Assembly: GCA_038087015.1 (NCBI GenBank)
Contig: JASBNA010000003.1
Coordinates: 1,488,001-1,552,000, forward strand
Length of the DNA: 64,000 nucleotides
Reading direction: 5' to 3'
From: Cerrena zonata
Lineage: Eukaryota; Basidiomycota; Agaricomycetes; Polyporales; Cerrenaceae
Every line of letters starts with the position of its first letter. The first letter of the stretch is position 1. Of this stretch, positions 16,507 to 29,257 are shown piece by piece. The translations under genes were made by a program, and so were the position numbers. Under the pieces are notes generated by a model. The model did not search any database. It worked only from the letters and a program-made list of their open reading frames with translations, and was not told the DNA's origin.

Positions 16507-19500
16507 ATGTTCACCCAGTCTTCCACCTCTTCCGCCGCGTCCGCCCCATCTTCCACTCATTCGTCCCGCTCGCCCTCCCCAAATCAATTCCAGGATGCTA
16601 GGTCTTCTTCTCCCTCACCCGCACCTTCACCATTCTACACCCCCTCTGGGTCCCCTCCACCCCAGTCCGAGCAGCGGCACCGGACTGACCCTCAACTTCC
16701 CAGTTCAATTCTCGAGTCGCCACCGTTAGATTCGCGTCCGTATATCCCTCATGCGGTCGGGTTGGGCATTGCCGCCCCAAGACCAATCTTTGGACCTTTT
16801 TCTCCCTTTCACAAGGAACATGTTGCGCAAGTGCAAGCTGGTGCTTCACCTATACGGATGCCCTCAAACCCGTTCGATTCACCGTCATTGATTGCCGCCA
16901 ACTCCCATTCTACTGGTATGTTCTACTCCACCGAAAGTTGTCAAGTCACTTAACGCATATTTACATTTATTAGGAAGCTACTTCGATCGGCGTGAACACT
17001 ATACCAATGAAAGTCCACTGCCCTCTCCGCCGATTTCCGCAGACATGCAGACGCCTCTCGCTCCCTCTGACTCTGACTCCGTAGACCCCCGGTCGTTCCT
17101 TCCAACATCTAGCTCGACAAACTCGCTGTCCTGAGGATGTTAAGGTGCCTAATCCCGCGTCAAATCCACCCGCTTCTCCGCAGTCTCCGTCTTTACAGCG
17201 ATCTCCATCTCCTCCGTCTAGTTCAGTACTCGACGGTGTCTTGACCCCTGGAGAGCCTTCTCACACGTTTGGTACTGACATCTCTAACAACGGCAGACGT
17301 CTCAGCATTGATTTGGAGACCATCACGAACGTGACTCAACCTGAGGCTTTGGCAGGTCCAGCTAACTCTCTGACACCTTCTAACCCACTTGCTGTCAACC
17401 CTCTCGATGAGGCTACCTCTTCGACTTCACTTGTCACTGCATCCGATGACCCATCACAGTTAGTCATGGCTGAGATTGATGCTGACGGTCTAAGCACTCT
17501 TGAAAAAATTTATTTATTCGCGAAAAGTAGACTGGGCTTCCACCGAGTATACATTGCCAAATCACTCGCAGGTTTCTTACAAGCAGGCAGCGATACTGAG
17601 GGTGTATCTTACACCCAAGAGGAAGGTGCTCCAAATCCAGATCAGATAAGCACCGAGGACGCAGTCGAGTATATACTTCCGCTTCTGAATGGTCTTGCCA
17701 TGGATGACGGTAAGGGTTCATATGTTTTACTGCCCTGTATTTTTTCGCTGATCGTCTGACTTTATGTTTCCACCGTCCACTTGATGTCATTCCTACATTA
17801 CACACCCTGGGTACAACTCTACGCCGTGTAATACGCGCCCACACATGCAGATGAAGCCGTAAAAGAAGCTCTTGCAGGCGAGCTCGTGTCCATCATATGG
17901 TGGTACATCACTAGGTGTAAGCTCGTCGAGGATGATCTTGTCCCCCCTATAGTAGATGAGGGTGCTGAGGATGTTCACCTTGAACAGGGTACGGATATTC
18001 TGCATCACCCGCATCATACCGACCAGTCCTCTCCGAACCATGATTACCGAGCGAGCCCTCAGGATCACAGGATAGGCCTACGTCGCCGTCGCCGTTTTCT
18101 CATCCCCATCCTGTTCATCTGGTAGACATCCTTAGGTCGAACTCGAGGCCGCCCACACCTCGGCCTTCTACACCTAGACCTCTGAGCCCTGTACCGCCGG
18201 AGAATGTGCCACTTCGGCCTCCGACGCCGCCCCCACCAACTCTAATATCGGTTCAATCTTTCACGCCAATGCTTGGTACCCTCCTCTTGAGTACGAACGC
18301 TCTTGTCGGCGGACCTACGAGATTCGCAGTGGTTGAATTACTGAAGAGAGTCCGACAAGCCGAGGAAAATGAAGCCCTTGAGCAACAAAGCAGTGATGCT
18401 TCGTTGACGCAGCAGGATACTCCCCCCGCTAAGCCGTTGTCTGTATCGAGTCCCTCGCAAACGAGTGGCAGTGACTCTAATGACGATGATGACGAGAGTA
18501 CGCATTATACGACAGGCTTGTTAGGTGAGGTGGAACGAAGACTATTTGAGAGGGAGATGATACAACAAGTTATCATTGGCATGGGAAGATTGGATATTGA
18601 GTTGGCAGAGGAGTTGAATGGCGCAGATGTTGAAGACTCACTTCACAACGAGGTCGATATGTCTACCTCGAACTCATTTTGGTCTCATCTTGAGGCCACT
18701 CCCCGTGCCACAGAGCCCAGTGACTCGTATTTCCCTATTGTGCCACCCGTCGCAGAGCCCCAAACTACCCCTCAATCTGCGCCCCTCGAATACCATCTTG
18801 CTTCTTTACCCGCTACTTCCACCTCACTACCCCTCCCTCTCGCATCGTCCTCGATCACTGAGCCCCTTGCATCAGCAGATACACATACCGCGTCAGACCT
18901 GATGTCACCATCTCTTGAACTCTCACGACCACCCGGATTTTCCCCTCCAGCCACACAATTATCTTTGTCTCCTTCGGCATCACCATTCCTACCATCTTCA
19001 CCGGATTCTACTTTCACACCGTCTTTGACTTCGGCATCGACATCGTCTTCGCCCTCCACAAATGTCTCTCCGGAAACACTACCCACCCTAACATCTTCAC
19101 CATCGTACCCATCATCAAGCTCAGATGAGCCTCCTACTGAAAATCACGTAGGAATTGTTGAGCATGCTGCTTACACCTGGCCCAGGTCTCCAGGAGACCT
19201 TCCCCCCGTCTCTGACGAGGAAAGACGACAATGGGAACGACAATTTGTACCAACGAATTTCACTCTTCATCCTGGCATGGGTCTGTCTGATCCTTCGTCG
19301 AGTGTTCATCCGTCTATGTCAGGAGTGACCAGTTGGGGTACTGATCTGCATTCTCTCGAAGAAAATCCAGAGAATCCTATACATGAAGAAGAACATGATC
19401 TTAGCGAGGAGGCTGCAGTTGGAAGGTTGTCAAGTATGAGCTTAATGGCTGCTGTCACCGCAAGTGGTGAGTAATCAAAATATTTTTGACACAGTCCGTA

Positions 19501-21217
19501 GCGAGCTCAATGTATGTTTCTAAAATATCTTAGGTGTGCTCGCTGAAGACACCAAGACTGCCTTCGTGAGCGAGGTCGAACGAGTTGGGCGTGACTCTGT
19601 TTACTGGGTCCGTCGAGAAGCGAGCTTTACTGTTGGTGCCTTGGCCAAGGTGGTGCCGGTGGAAGTCGTGAAGTTGCAGCTGGTGAGAACACATGTACCC
19701 GACTGACACTTTATATAAAAGTTGACACCTTATCTCTTGTAGTTGCCCTTATTCAAGTTGCTCTGCGAAGATTCGTTCTGGCAAGTCCGACATTCCGCCT
19801 TGTTCGCCTTACCCAATGTTCTATCACGGCTAGACTCGGAAGAGAAACGTCAGCTTGCATTGGATGTCATTCTTCCATTGTCAAAGGACGAGTCGTCTAC
19901 TGTGCGCTCCGGTGTGTTGGAAGCTCTTGCAGAGGTCATGTATACCTTCTTCGGCGACGAGGGTGGACCGCCCACTGAACTATTGAGATTGTTCTTGGGC
20001 CTACGTGAAGGTGAAACTGAACGTCGACCCTATGAACCTCCTCAGCAAGATTGGGAGTCTCGTACGACGCTGACGTGGAGCGATTTTGTTGCTGCTGTCA
20101 CCCAACCCACTCCAGAACTGGACATCTATGATGACCCCACTCGTCCTTTGGTCTGCGCATTCAACTTCCCTGCGGTAGCACTTACCTTGGGACCGGAAAG
20201 ATGGCACGAACTACGGACATTCTACCTCGAACTCTCCCTCAACCAATCACTCAAAGTTCGAACAACCCTCGCCGCCTCACTCGGTGAACTCGCCAAGATC
20301 ATCGGTCCTCAACAAGCCAAGGAGGACTTGATGGGTGTTTGGTGGAGTAGTGTCCGTGCTCAAGAGAGCGAAGTGAGGTTGAAAGCTGTTGGGTGTTTGG
20401 CCATGTTCGTTGGTCATGTCTCGGGAGAATCCCGAAGAGATGTTTTTGGAGGAATTGTATCAGAATTATGGGATGGGAAGTTCCGGAACTGGAGAGAGCG
20501 TGAAGGCGTCATGAAGCATATGCCGACTTTCATCTCGACTGCTGCGGTTCAGGAGGAAGTGCTATTGAATCTGTTCACCAAAGGACTTGAAGATTCTGTT
20601 TCAGCTGTTCGAGAAGCCGCTATTTCTTTGGTGAGTACGAGAATCTTACTGGGCCTGTCTGGTCATGCTGATTTGAATGGTTTGAAGATCCCAGTGTTCA
20701 TCTCCGAATGGGCACCTTGGCCGCGGTGGGTAGACCGGGTGTTTGAGGTTTTCAAACCAATGGCTACATCCGGCGCGTATCGGAAACGAATTCTGTATGT
20801 TGCATGCCAACAGGAAGTCTTCGTCTCGGGCAACCATCAACTCCTGGTTGAGAACGACGAATTTTGGGATGCAATGCAAGTATTGGCTAGTGACTCGATC
20901 GTGGATGTTCGGATACGTGTCGCCCGTCTCCTTGGATTGCTTTCAGGTACGGTCTCTGGTTGCGATAAGATACTATGAAATTAAACTCATTCATTTACCA
21001 TTTCACTCTAGACAACGTGCAAGAACCTTCTGATCGAGTCAAGGGCAACCTGCGATCCCTGGCCGAGAAACTCTCCGACGACACCTCGCACGACGTGCAA
21101 GCCTTTGCTAAAGTCATTCTCGCTGATCTTCATCCGATTATCCTTCCTCGGAAAGATTCGGGCAGTGTTATTAAAAGCGCGTCCAACTTCTCGAGACCAC
21201 CCCCGCCTTCTGGCTAG
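16507..21217 (+). CDS. HEAT-repeat protein, PP4 regulatory subunit 1-like
   Basis: Probable scaffold/regulatory subunit of a PP2A-like (PP4) phosphatase. About 1377 residues. Exons 16507-16915, 16974-17080, ~17136-17709, 17851-17988, 18063-19466, 19534-19682, 19743-20630, 20688-20946, 21012-21217. The N-terminal third is Ser/Pro low complexity. Helical repeats then start at LEKIYLFAKSRLGFHRVYIA, are interrupted by a ~400-residue disordered insert (encoded ~18060-19460), and resume with HEAT motifs such as DSFWQVRHSALFALPNVL and DESSTVRSGVLEALAEV. Two apparent frame breaks are explained by introns: 17989-18062, and one from 17081 to either 17135 or 17183, all in phase. 20631-20687 is a 57 nt in-frame candidate intron (donor GTGAGTACG). 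Start chosen at ATG 16507 because an upstream in-frame ATG lies in a likely UTR intron. Confidence 0.72.
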
Positions 21218-22121
21218 ATTATTGAATGCCATGAAGCCTCATGGCGGAAACCTTACGATGTTTACACAGAAGACCAAGTGGACGTAACCTTGCTCCCACC
21301 GATTCTATAGCAGAATTGGTCGCAGGCCACGAGGCAGCCGCTTCGATGTTCATTTCCGTTATCTTTATGTATACCATGTCTACAGTAGTCGCACTCACTG
21401 TTGTGAATGTCTCTTTTACTTTTCTAATCTTTCATCCTCCTTTTTTCTCTACGACTATCTTGTATCATTGCACATATAGGTTCTCCCCTATTCTTGTTAC
21501 CTACCTTACCATCGCCTGTAACTTATACCACATCCATAAGACCCCCTTGCATATTTGTTTCTGTCGTTACCTTTTTGCTTCCCTGCGCACATCCTTGCAA
21601 CCGTTTGCATCGTCAAAAATGTAGCCATTAGGTAGAGAGGTAGATGCATATCACATCTGTCTGAACGATTTCCCCTCTGAAATGACCTGGTGACCGCCGG
21701 TCTTGGAAGACTACACCTGCCATATATATCCAACAGCTATTTGTGGGTGCATGGGCGTCTAAGGACAATAGGCAGGATGTGCCGTCTTTGTGGGGTTCCA
21801 CACCGGCGACTGTCAAAGGCTGTAGGCCCATTGTCTTCATGTCATAGCAATATAAAGTATTCCTACACATGGCCGCAACGCGGCACACCCCCCTCAGTCC
21901 TGGACTTGCCACCACGACCCAGAGGGTCTTACTACACACTCATTCCCCTGTCTCTTCCTTCTCTTTTCACTTCTTGGAAGTGGTCTCTGCGAGACTGGCT
22001 GACATACTAATTCCCTGACGAGCTGCATTATCATTCCTAATTCCTGCTGGCAGCCATACCCACCATACCAGTTATCACTATCACCTCTGTATTGTTACTG
22101 AACCCTTGAACTTCACGCGTC
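21218..22121. other. Intergenic region, no gene seen
   Basis: 900 bp between the HEAT-repeat gene and the membrane-protein gene. T-rich 3' flank at first. Overlapping short frames on both strands (for example 21628-21939 and 21690-22010) are mutual shadows without domains. Confidence 0.6.
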
Positions 22122-23342
22122 ATGAATCCAGGACCTACGTTTCTCAAGTTACGAACGATTGCATTCTGTGAGTGTTATGATGTGTTTCAATGTTCATTAA
22201 ACCTCGACTTAACGTTCAATATTCCTCGTTCAGCATGTATTATACTCATCAACTTTGCCTGGGTTGTATTATTATTTGTAGAACTATTCCTGAGATGGGA
22301 TATCTCTCAACCTACCCAACGTGAGTACTCTTTTATTGGAGAGTAGAGAGTATCGACTGATGTTGTCAACAGGGAATCTCGTTCTCATCATTGCGATTGT
22401 GAATGCTCTGACCGCGATCATGTTGTTGGTACTGTGAGTGACATAGCCATTCCGTTGAGTTCGCGATATTGAGTGTAGACCGTGTTTCTAGAATAATTGT
22501 TAAGTTCCGCTTCTGGCTGGACGCTGGACGACTTTTCTTTCTACTATTAGCGCATATTGGTAGGTGCTACTTTGGTATCACTTTCTATCCCGACCTCAAC
22601 TAAACTCTACGCTCAGGTCCTGCTGCAGGATTCGCTACTTACGTCGCAAAACAGCCATGTCCCCAAGACGGTAAATGAATACCATATATTAAAATATTGA
22701 TCACGATTCTCACTCATTCCCTCTCATAGGAACAGATGAGGAAAGCGTTTGTGAAATGCTAAATGTTTACATTGTTATTGCTAGCTGGGTTGTTCCCCTT
22801 CTCTGTAAGCTCATCCGTCTTTGCACACAATCAAGTCGAAACTGATCTTCATCTATGACGTAGTGATCATTTACTCCTTGATTCTTGGCATCGTTGCATA
22901 CCGCCATCGTAATGATTCCCCTGAAAAGGAAGATGTGTTTGAGAAGAAATCAAAACCAGATGAAGAAAGTAACATGACGCCACGACAGTTTACCTTGCCA
23001 ATGATGCCACCACCTGCATCGCCGTTCCCTTACCGCGACAGGCGTAGTTTCTCAAGTCACCGTGCCTCTACACACCCATCAACTTTCGGTACATCTAGCC
23101 GGACGACTCACACGTCTCGCACGTCTCAAATGTCGCGCCCCACGTCACACTCACAGCGACACCTCTCTATTGTGCCCACGGCAGCCATGCCTCCAGTGCG
23201 CCAAGTTCCGCAACCTACTACACCGACCGAGCGACATCGATCACGTACGCTGTCGATACCGCCAATTCCTGAAAGCCCTCCAAAATCACCTGGTGGACGA
23301 CTGTCCAAACCGGTTCCTCAATGGACTTGGGAAGCCATTTGA
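22122..23342 (+). CDS. Four-helix membrane protein with long Ser/Thr/Pro-rich cytosolic tail (unrecognised)
   Basis: 289 residues from seven exons: 22122-22167, 22234-22320, 22373-22433, 22492-22559, 22617-22670, 22730-22804, 22864-23342, all GT-AG and in frame. Four hydrophobic helices fill the first ~135 residues, with short loops. The loop between helices 3 and 4 holds two cysteines (QPCPQ and SVCEM) that could form a disulphide. The remaining ~150 residues are polar, rich in Ser/Thr/Pro/Arg and likely disordered, with many SP/TP sites. The layout resembles fungal MARVEL-type tetraspan proteins, but I do not recognise a specific family and assign no function. Confidence 0.72.
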
Positions 23343-23743
23343 GACATCCATTTCTAATATGTATATAAATACTCGCTAGGTTATAATCATGATAGTTCCC
23401 ATCAGTGTTGTATAGCCTGTCAGGCTTGAATCATCTGTCTACGAAACAGAGAATGGTTAGAGTGGATGGTAGGAATGATGTCCCAATTTGGGGAGCCGAG
23501 CACGTGCTGGGATTAAGCGGTGGTTTCTCAAGTGCGTCAATATGATTGACGGCCAAGTGAAGGCGAACCTTTTCCGCTGTTGTACATACCTTCGTCGTCC
23601 ACGTCTCAATGCTCTGGCGGCGACTGCTCATCTTGACAAGCTCATAGCTACGACCGCAACGATTCTGAACTCCGCATCGCTTCATTACTACAACGCTCCA
23701 CGATTTAGACTCTACTTTATTGCTTTAATCCTCTTCCACCATC
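23343..23743. other. Short intergenic region, IST1-like promoter
   Basis: 400 bp with no supported gene. An 84-codon minus-strand frame here has no features. The pyrimidine-rich CCTCTTCCACCATC immediately precedes the next start codon. Confidence 0.55.
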
Positions 23744-24531
23744 ATGACTTGGGATTCTACTCGTGCTAAGGTTTGTCAAATGCAATTCGGCGTACCGCTC
23801 GTTTATTAAACTTCCCCGTTTCTTGTATACAGAACCTACTTAGACTTACTGCGCAAAGACTTGGGCAGATTCAGTACAAGTTGGACTCGCAGGGACAAGT
23901 CACGAAACGAGACATCGCCACTCTCCTCTATCAAAACAATGCTACACTCGCTCGGGCGAAAGCCCAGAAACTTGTTCGAGAGGATATCTATGGAGACCTC
24001 TTGCAAAACCTTGAGATGCATGTTGGTGTTGTATTGGAACATCTCTCGGAGATAGAACCAGGGTATGTTTACCCCTTTAAGTCCCATAGCCGAGTGCAAA
24101 TCCATGACCATTCCTAGTTCCTCTCCAAGCCCTATAGTTGTCGAAGCTGCTTCAAGTATCATATATGCTGCCCTTCACATTGACTCTCGAGGTATGTTAA
24201 TGCTCAGCCTCTTTGGTTTGTATGTGCATAGCCATAATATACCGCACAGACCTTCAATTCGTTAGCGACATGCTCGTTCAAAGACTTGGTCCGGACTTCG
24301 CTCGCTCGGCCATTGGCAACCGTGACAACTATGTATCGCCTCGGGTCCGTCTTCTATGTCAATTGTATACTTCCTTGCACTGACTAGAACCAGGTTATTC
24401 GGGACCTTTCCACACGCGCCCCTCCTGCTTCCTGGTTAGATCAATATCTTCTCAGCATTGCAAAAGCTCAGAATGTCAAATGGAGACCTGACCTTACACC
24501 CGTTGAGAAGTTCGCAATAACTACCGCTTAG
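23744..24531 (+). CDS. IST1: IST1-like ESCRT-III-associated protein (short form)
   Basis: 187 residues in five exons: 23744-23770, 23833-24062, 24118-24191, 24250-24344, 24394-24531. The sequence follows the Ist1 (DUF292) core: an opening basic amphipathic helix (NLLRLTAQRLGQIQYKLDSQ), then the helix with ARAKAQKLVREDIYGDLLQ, then a helical pair ending in FVSDMLVQRLGPDFARSA. Ist1 regulates Vps4 and ESCRT-III disassembly at multivesicular bodies. The protein stops shortly after the core (..LTPVEKFAITTA), so the long linker and C-terminal MIT-interacting motifs of yeast Ist1 (~298 residues) are absent. The stop lies only 56 bp before the next ATG, and a TTTACAG acceptor falls in the gap, so the downstream gene may have a 5' UTR intron reaching into this one. 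Confidence 0.8.
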
Positions 24532-24587
24532 GCCAAGCCCTATACTAATTGATCACCCCCGTTTACAGGGTAAACTTTATTTCGGAG

Positions 24588-27500
24588 ATGTTGGATCCAT
24601 CGACTCCACCGGAGATCGACGTTAGGCGGCTGCGGCACTTATGTTCTCAAGGTAAGTTATGCGTTGATTGGCTAAAAATAAAGGTGTTAAAATAGAAAAT
24701 AGGTCTGCCGGAAGATCCACCATGGGTTCGTCCCAGAGTATGGAAGTGAGTTTACTTCGGAGGATATGTTGATTGCTCTCTGACTTGTTTTCTCTTCAAG
24801 ACTTTTGCTCGGCTCCCTTCCATCAAACAAAACGACTTGGCCCCAAGAGAACCGTAAGCAAAGGGATAACTATTATGTGAGTATACAAGTTGTTTCTTCT
24901 TGGTGGAGATATACTGAGAGATTACAAAGGATCTCGTTCGTCGCTTACTCGAACCGTTTACCAGCTTTCCGCCTCCGGCGACTCCCCTCGCACCAATGGA
25001 CGCATCCCTTTTGGATGCATCGAAGGAGCTATCTCAAGTTCCCCCGGGTCTGTTATCCAAGCTAGAAGAAGAACCGGATTTATCTGCCGTCTCGCCGCTG
25101 GACGATGTAGCTCCCGATGATGTGAAAATCAAGTGCGCAGGTGCATTGGACGAACGCCTGAGGCTGATCAAGGACGGCGAGAAGACTGATGACGATTCCG
25201 CTCCCGACTCGGTGCCAGAAATACGACTTGAGGGTACTCCGGAGATTCGTTTGGAGGCTCCCAATACACCACAGGATAGTGATATCCCAGATGCCCCATT
25301 CGAATCGGAGACAGCAGACACCTCTGCGGATTCTATGCAACTCGATCTCTCCGGCCTAGGCACTCCAGAAATATCACTTTCAGCGCCTGACTCACCAACG
25401 TCCACCCACTCCAGTGCACCTACGACACTGCTCGCATCAAAGGCTTATACTGCAGCGGGAGCCCACCCCAAACATGCGTCAGCATTATTGCGACTCTTGT
25501 ACATTCACTCGGCACTCAACCCCGCCAATCGTGCACCGCAAGTAGCATCTCTCTTGGTTCCTCTGTACAGTGCACTTGTCCAAGAAGTCGAGCCTGAAGA
25601 CTTGGCTCATGCTGAAGCGGACACTTTCTGGTTGTTCGAAACTGTAGTTTCGGAGTTTGCTGATCTTGAAGATGTGGAAACATGTACTAGCTGGCAGCAG
25701 AAATTGGGTGCAAGGTTAACATGGGCAGATGCTGACCTTGCCGAAGATTTGGTCAGTTTTTATTCTATTCAAATTTGAAATCATACACAAAAACTGATCC
25801 AATTTGTATTTGTAGCAAATCAAGGGTCTCGATCCTACACTCCCTCACTATTCATAGTACGTCTTCGAAAGTAAACAATAATTGTTCTACCGCTCACCTT
25901 CATCTCACAGCCGATGGCTTACTCCGTTGTTAACGCACACACTTCCCCTTTCTGCTATATTCACTGTTTGGGATGCCTTGTTCTCTCGGCCCATGCGGGA
26001 GCGAGACTCCAATCCTAAACTGGAATACTTGATGGACATCTGCGCTAGTTTGCTCCTCTGTGCTCGACCAGCCTTGCTTCGGTATGCCTTGTTTTTCATT
26101 ATCATTTCCAATCAATATTTCTAACAGAATTCCAGATTGGGCAAGCGTGGGTCGAAGGGCACTAATGTGTGGAGCGAGATTAATTCAGTAGTACCCTCTA
26201 CTGACTTCGATGCTCGAGAACTCGAAGATGCGTTCGTCGAAGGAATGGCTCTTCTTCGTGACTATCCCCTCCGACAAATTGGTGGTGTCGAGAATATCAT
26301 GCAACTCGCTTATGACCTTTCTGATCGTCGTAGGAACGAGTTGCAAAACGCAACACCCGCTAATGCTGGAATCGGTGAACGTCTCAAGAATTCAGTATGG
26401 AGGAGTTTTGCTACCCCAAATACCATCCTTGAAAGTCACGAGGAGGAGGAAGAGGAGGATAGTAGCGAAGAAGATAGTGAGGAAAGCAGCCCGGATGAAC
26501 AGCATCTCCAGCCTTCACCAGCGAATAATGGTCGTTCGACTCTTTCTACCCGACTCGCACAGACAGTTTGGAAGGGTATCACCAACCAAAGTGCAATGGA
26601 GGTCCAATCACCACCAGCTTCCCCGCTGCCGAGTCCTCGTGCTACGTCACCTTCTCCCTTGACCTCACCTCCTATCAATGCAAGCGACCTTCCATCCGGT
26701 TCGTCTTCAGCACCAGCTGGTAATCGCGCATCAGCCATCTGGGGTTATGCGGAGAAATTGAGAGATTCGGATGCTGCAGCCACCTTTGCTAAGGTCAGTA
26801 CGAACTGGCGAGTGAAGGCACTGGACGCATGGAACAACCGCGCTGCTCCTACCAACACTAGTAACGTCGCCAGTCATGGTCATGGTCATGGTCCAGTGCC
26901 AAACAGTGCACCAGCGAATTACACCTCGATGCCCGTACGTCAATCCTTGTCCCCAAACGACGTCGCCGTTCGACGGTCACTAGGCCCCTCCCCAACCCCT
27001 AGGATCATCGATGATTCGCGGCGTAGTTCACTTCCGGGACCTGATCGTAAAGACGAATATTCTCCTCCACCTATGCCAGCTTTTTTTCGCCCAGTGAGGG
27101 ATAGCTGGATGCCTCCAATAAAGAGTCCTCGTACTTCCCCAACCGCCTCAGAAGTTTCTGAGAATGAGGATGGACATGGCAGACGGAAACCTTCTTTGGC
27201 TTCAATTGTCGGTTTGGATCATAGTCGTACGCCGAGTAGGAGTAGCACAAGCACAAGTCCTCAGTCAGGCGGCAGATCTGGTCCTCGTCCCCTCCTACTC
27301 AACTCTAGCAACTTAATCACAGCAACACACACCCCTCCCACTTCTGCTCAATCTGAGAGGGCGTGGGCTGATAATGTTCGCTCGACACGACCTGGACCTA
27401 CCCATCGTCACTCCCAATCCTCCTTATCTTCCGCGCCATCAGAGGCGTTGTCGGTCCCACGTAGAGCTGAAACTTTCGGTCAAGAACTTGCTAGCAGAGT

Positions 27501-28281
27501 GGTACCTATCAACAGGAGGACGCCATCACCGATGGCGCACAAATCTCGTCGACAAGAATCAACATCATCTACTCTTTCTGATCCACCAAATCATCGTCAG
27601 TATGCTACTGAAGGCCATGCACGGAGTCAGAGTGGATGGGCGCGAGCGGACGGACATGATTCTCCCTCATCTCCTCCCCCTCAGACACCGTTGTCGGTCG
27701 TTACGACTGATCTATCCATCAGGGTTAAGGAGGCGGAAACTCAGCGGGGTTCCTTGGTCATCCCTGAATCAGATCTCATCGCGGAATCCCCTGCTGAGGA
27801 ACACACTCCGACTAAACCTCGCAGGAAGAATCCGTCATTTTCACATGTTCAGATTGACAACGATGATACTTCCGATTCGTCTATTGCTCAGATGCCTTCC
27901 CGTATGCCTCGCGTTAAGTCTAAGCGTCTCCCGCCTCGTTTGGCTACACTTCGTACGAAAGATACTTCCAAACCCCCTGCTTTGCCTACCGAGCGTGCTT
28001 CCAGTCCTAACACTTTGGCTGTTGATTGGCCAGAAGAGGCTGATAGTGTCACACCGAAAGCCGCGGCGTTTGATTCGTCTATTCAGGCATCCCCGGTTTC
28101 GCCTCGAAGGAGAACCCGGAAGATCTCAGGCGAGAAAGGTACGAGATCAAGGAAGGCGTCGACAGAGAGCAAAGACTCGAAACACAAACGGGAGAGTGCT
28201 GCTGTCGAAGGCGATGACGAGGGCTACGATGACTTGCTGACGGCGTATTCTGAAAGTGAAGACAGTACAGCGCAGGCGTAA
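24588..28281 (+). CDS. TBC-domain protein (TBC1D13-like) with degenerate catalytic fingers
   Basis: 1120 residues in seven exons: 24588-24651, 24703-24745, 24801-24876, 24930-25751, 25816-25856, 25911-26081, 26136-28281. The TBC start is clear (LCSQGLPEDPPWVRPRVWKL, then KTTWPQENRKQRDNYYDLV), as are its later parts: LRLLYIHSALNP, an EADTFWLFETVVSEF helix and YRWLTPLLTHTLPLSAIFTVWDALF. Between them lies a ~160-residue acidic Ser/Pro insert. TBC RabGAPs need an Arg in IxxDxxR and a Gln in YxQGM. I find no IxxDxxR, and the second motif reads NRAPQVAS, so classical GAP activity is doubtful. The C-terminal ~600 residues (from about 26410) are disordered, with an acidic run and many SP sites. Confidence 0.8.
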
Positions 28282-28479
28282 TCGATCGGATTCTTTCCGT
28301 TCGGTTGTTGCGGTCTCACTTTTGCATCTTTTTCTCTTCTACACACCCATGATGGACCGTATCCTCATTATCACGTTATATAAATATGATACTTGCTTCA
28401 CATTTCCCCCCACTTTTAGTTGCATATATGTTTTTATTGGTTTTATCCAAGTCTATGTGTCCACGCATACTAGTAATGA

Positions 28480-29257
28480 TTAGGCTGTATTGTCTTCTCT
28501 GTTTCCGGTTGGAGATTCGTCTGAGATGTGTTCAAACATGACCTCATGTACGCCATGATATACCTCGTAGAGTACGGCGAAGTAAGGTAATATACTCTGT
28601 GAAAAGACAGTGAAACAAATAATCAGCAATGATAGGGAGCGGGTCGGAAATGAGAGACATACTTCGAAAGCTACATGGAGGGTAACCGACTGATCCTGTT
28701 TCTTGATGGCAGCAATGTAGTAGTGAACATTCCATCTCCGAAGGCCTTCGTTGATGATGAAGTCTTGCAAAAAAGCCACGGGTATGAAGTTTCTGGAACA
28801 GGTTAGAGGGAAACCGGGAAGACCCCGGTGTGTCTCTAACTGAATCCCGAGGGAAGGTATCGCAATTACAGATTCTGTTGAATTTTGAGATGGAGAGGGT
28901 ATGAGCAGACACTTAAGTACACACCCCAGAGCACTGTGGTGCACTTAAAGTACACGTATAAAATAACCAAGGCTGCACATAGACCTGCACTTAGTCTGTC
29001 ATTGGTAATCTATAGCAACAACATATACACAAATCAGAAGTGGAAATATCGTGATGGTGACTGTAGCCTACCTGAGGCCAGATAACGGCGATGACAACAG
29101 GTAGCAATGCATCAAGCCAAGACCAACGAGCATTATGGATCACTTTGCGAGAACCATCTCGAGCCAGTCTCCAGTTTTCCACTCGAAACTCGCGACAACT
29201 AGGATGCTCTATGACAGAGAACTCAGGATGATCTGGCAGGGGATGCGCCCGGCGCAT
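28480..29257 (-). CDS. GPI15: GPI-GlcNAc transferase subunit PIG-H / Gpi15
   Basis: Subunit of the ER complex that makes GlcNAc-PI, the first GPI-anchor intermediate. Spliced as complement(28480-28596, 28663-28874, 28925-29009, 29072-29257), 199 residues (human PIG-H 188). Family marks: HPSCREFRV near the N-terminus, two adjacent hydrophobic helices, then SLGIQLETHRG and IPVAFLQDFIINEGLRRW. The first acceptor is TATAG at 29010-29012; a nearer-looking GCAG would break frame. The last intron (28597-28662, 66 nt) is in frame and stop-free, so retention would insert 22 hydrophobic residues. An open frame continues upstream to 29518 without an ATG, so the start at 29257 is inferred from family fit. 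Confidence 0.85.

Noticed and set aside
17081..17183. Apparent frameshift in the HEAT-repeat gene
   Set aside because: An intron with donor GTAGAC at 17081 and acceptor at 17135 or 17183 joins the two frames in phase, so no lesion is needed.
17989..18062. Second apparent frameshift in the HEAT-repeat gene
   Set aside because: A 74 nt GT-AG intron restores the frame exactly.
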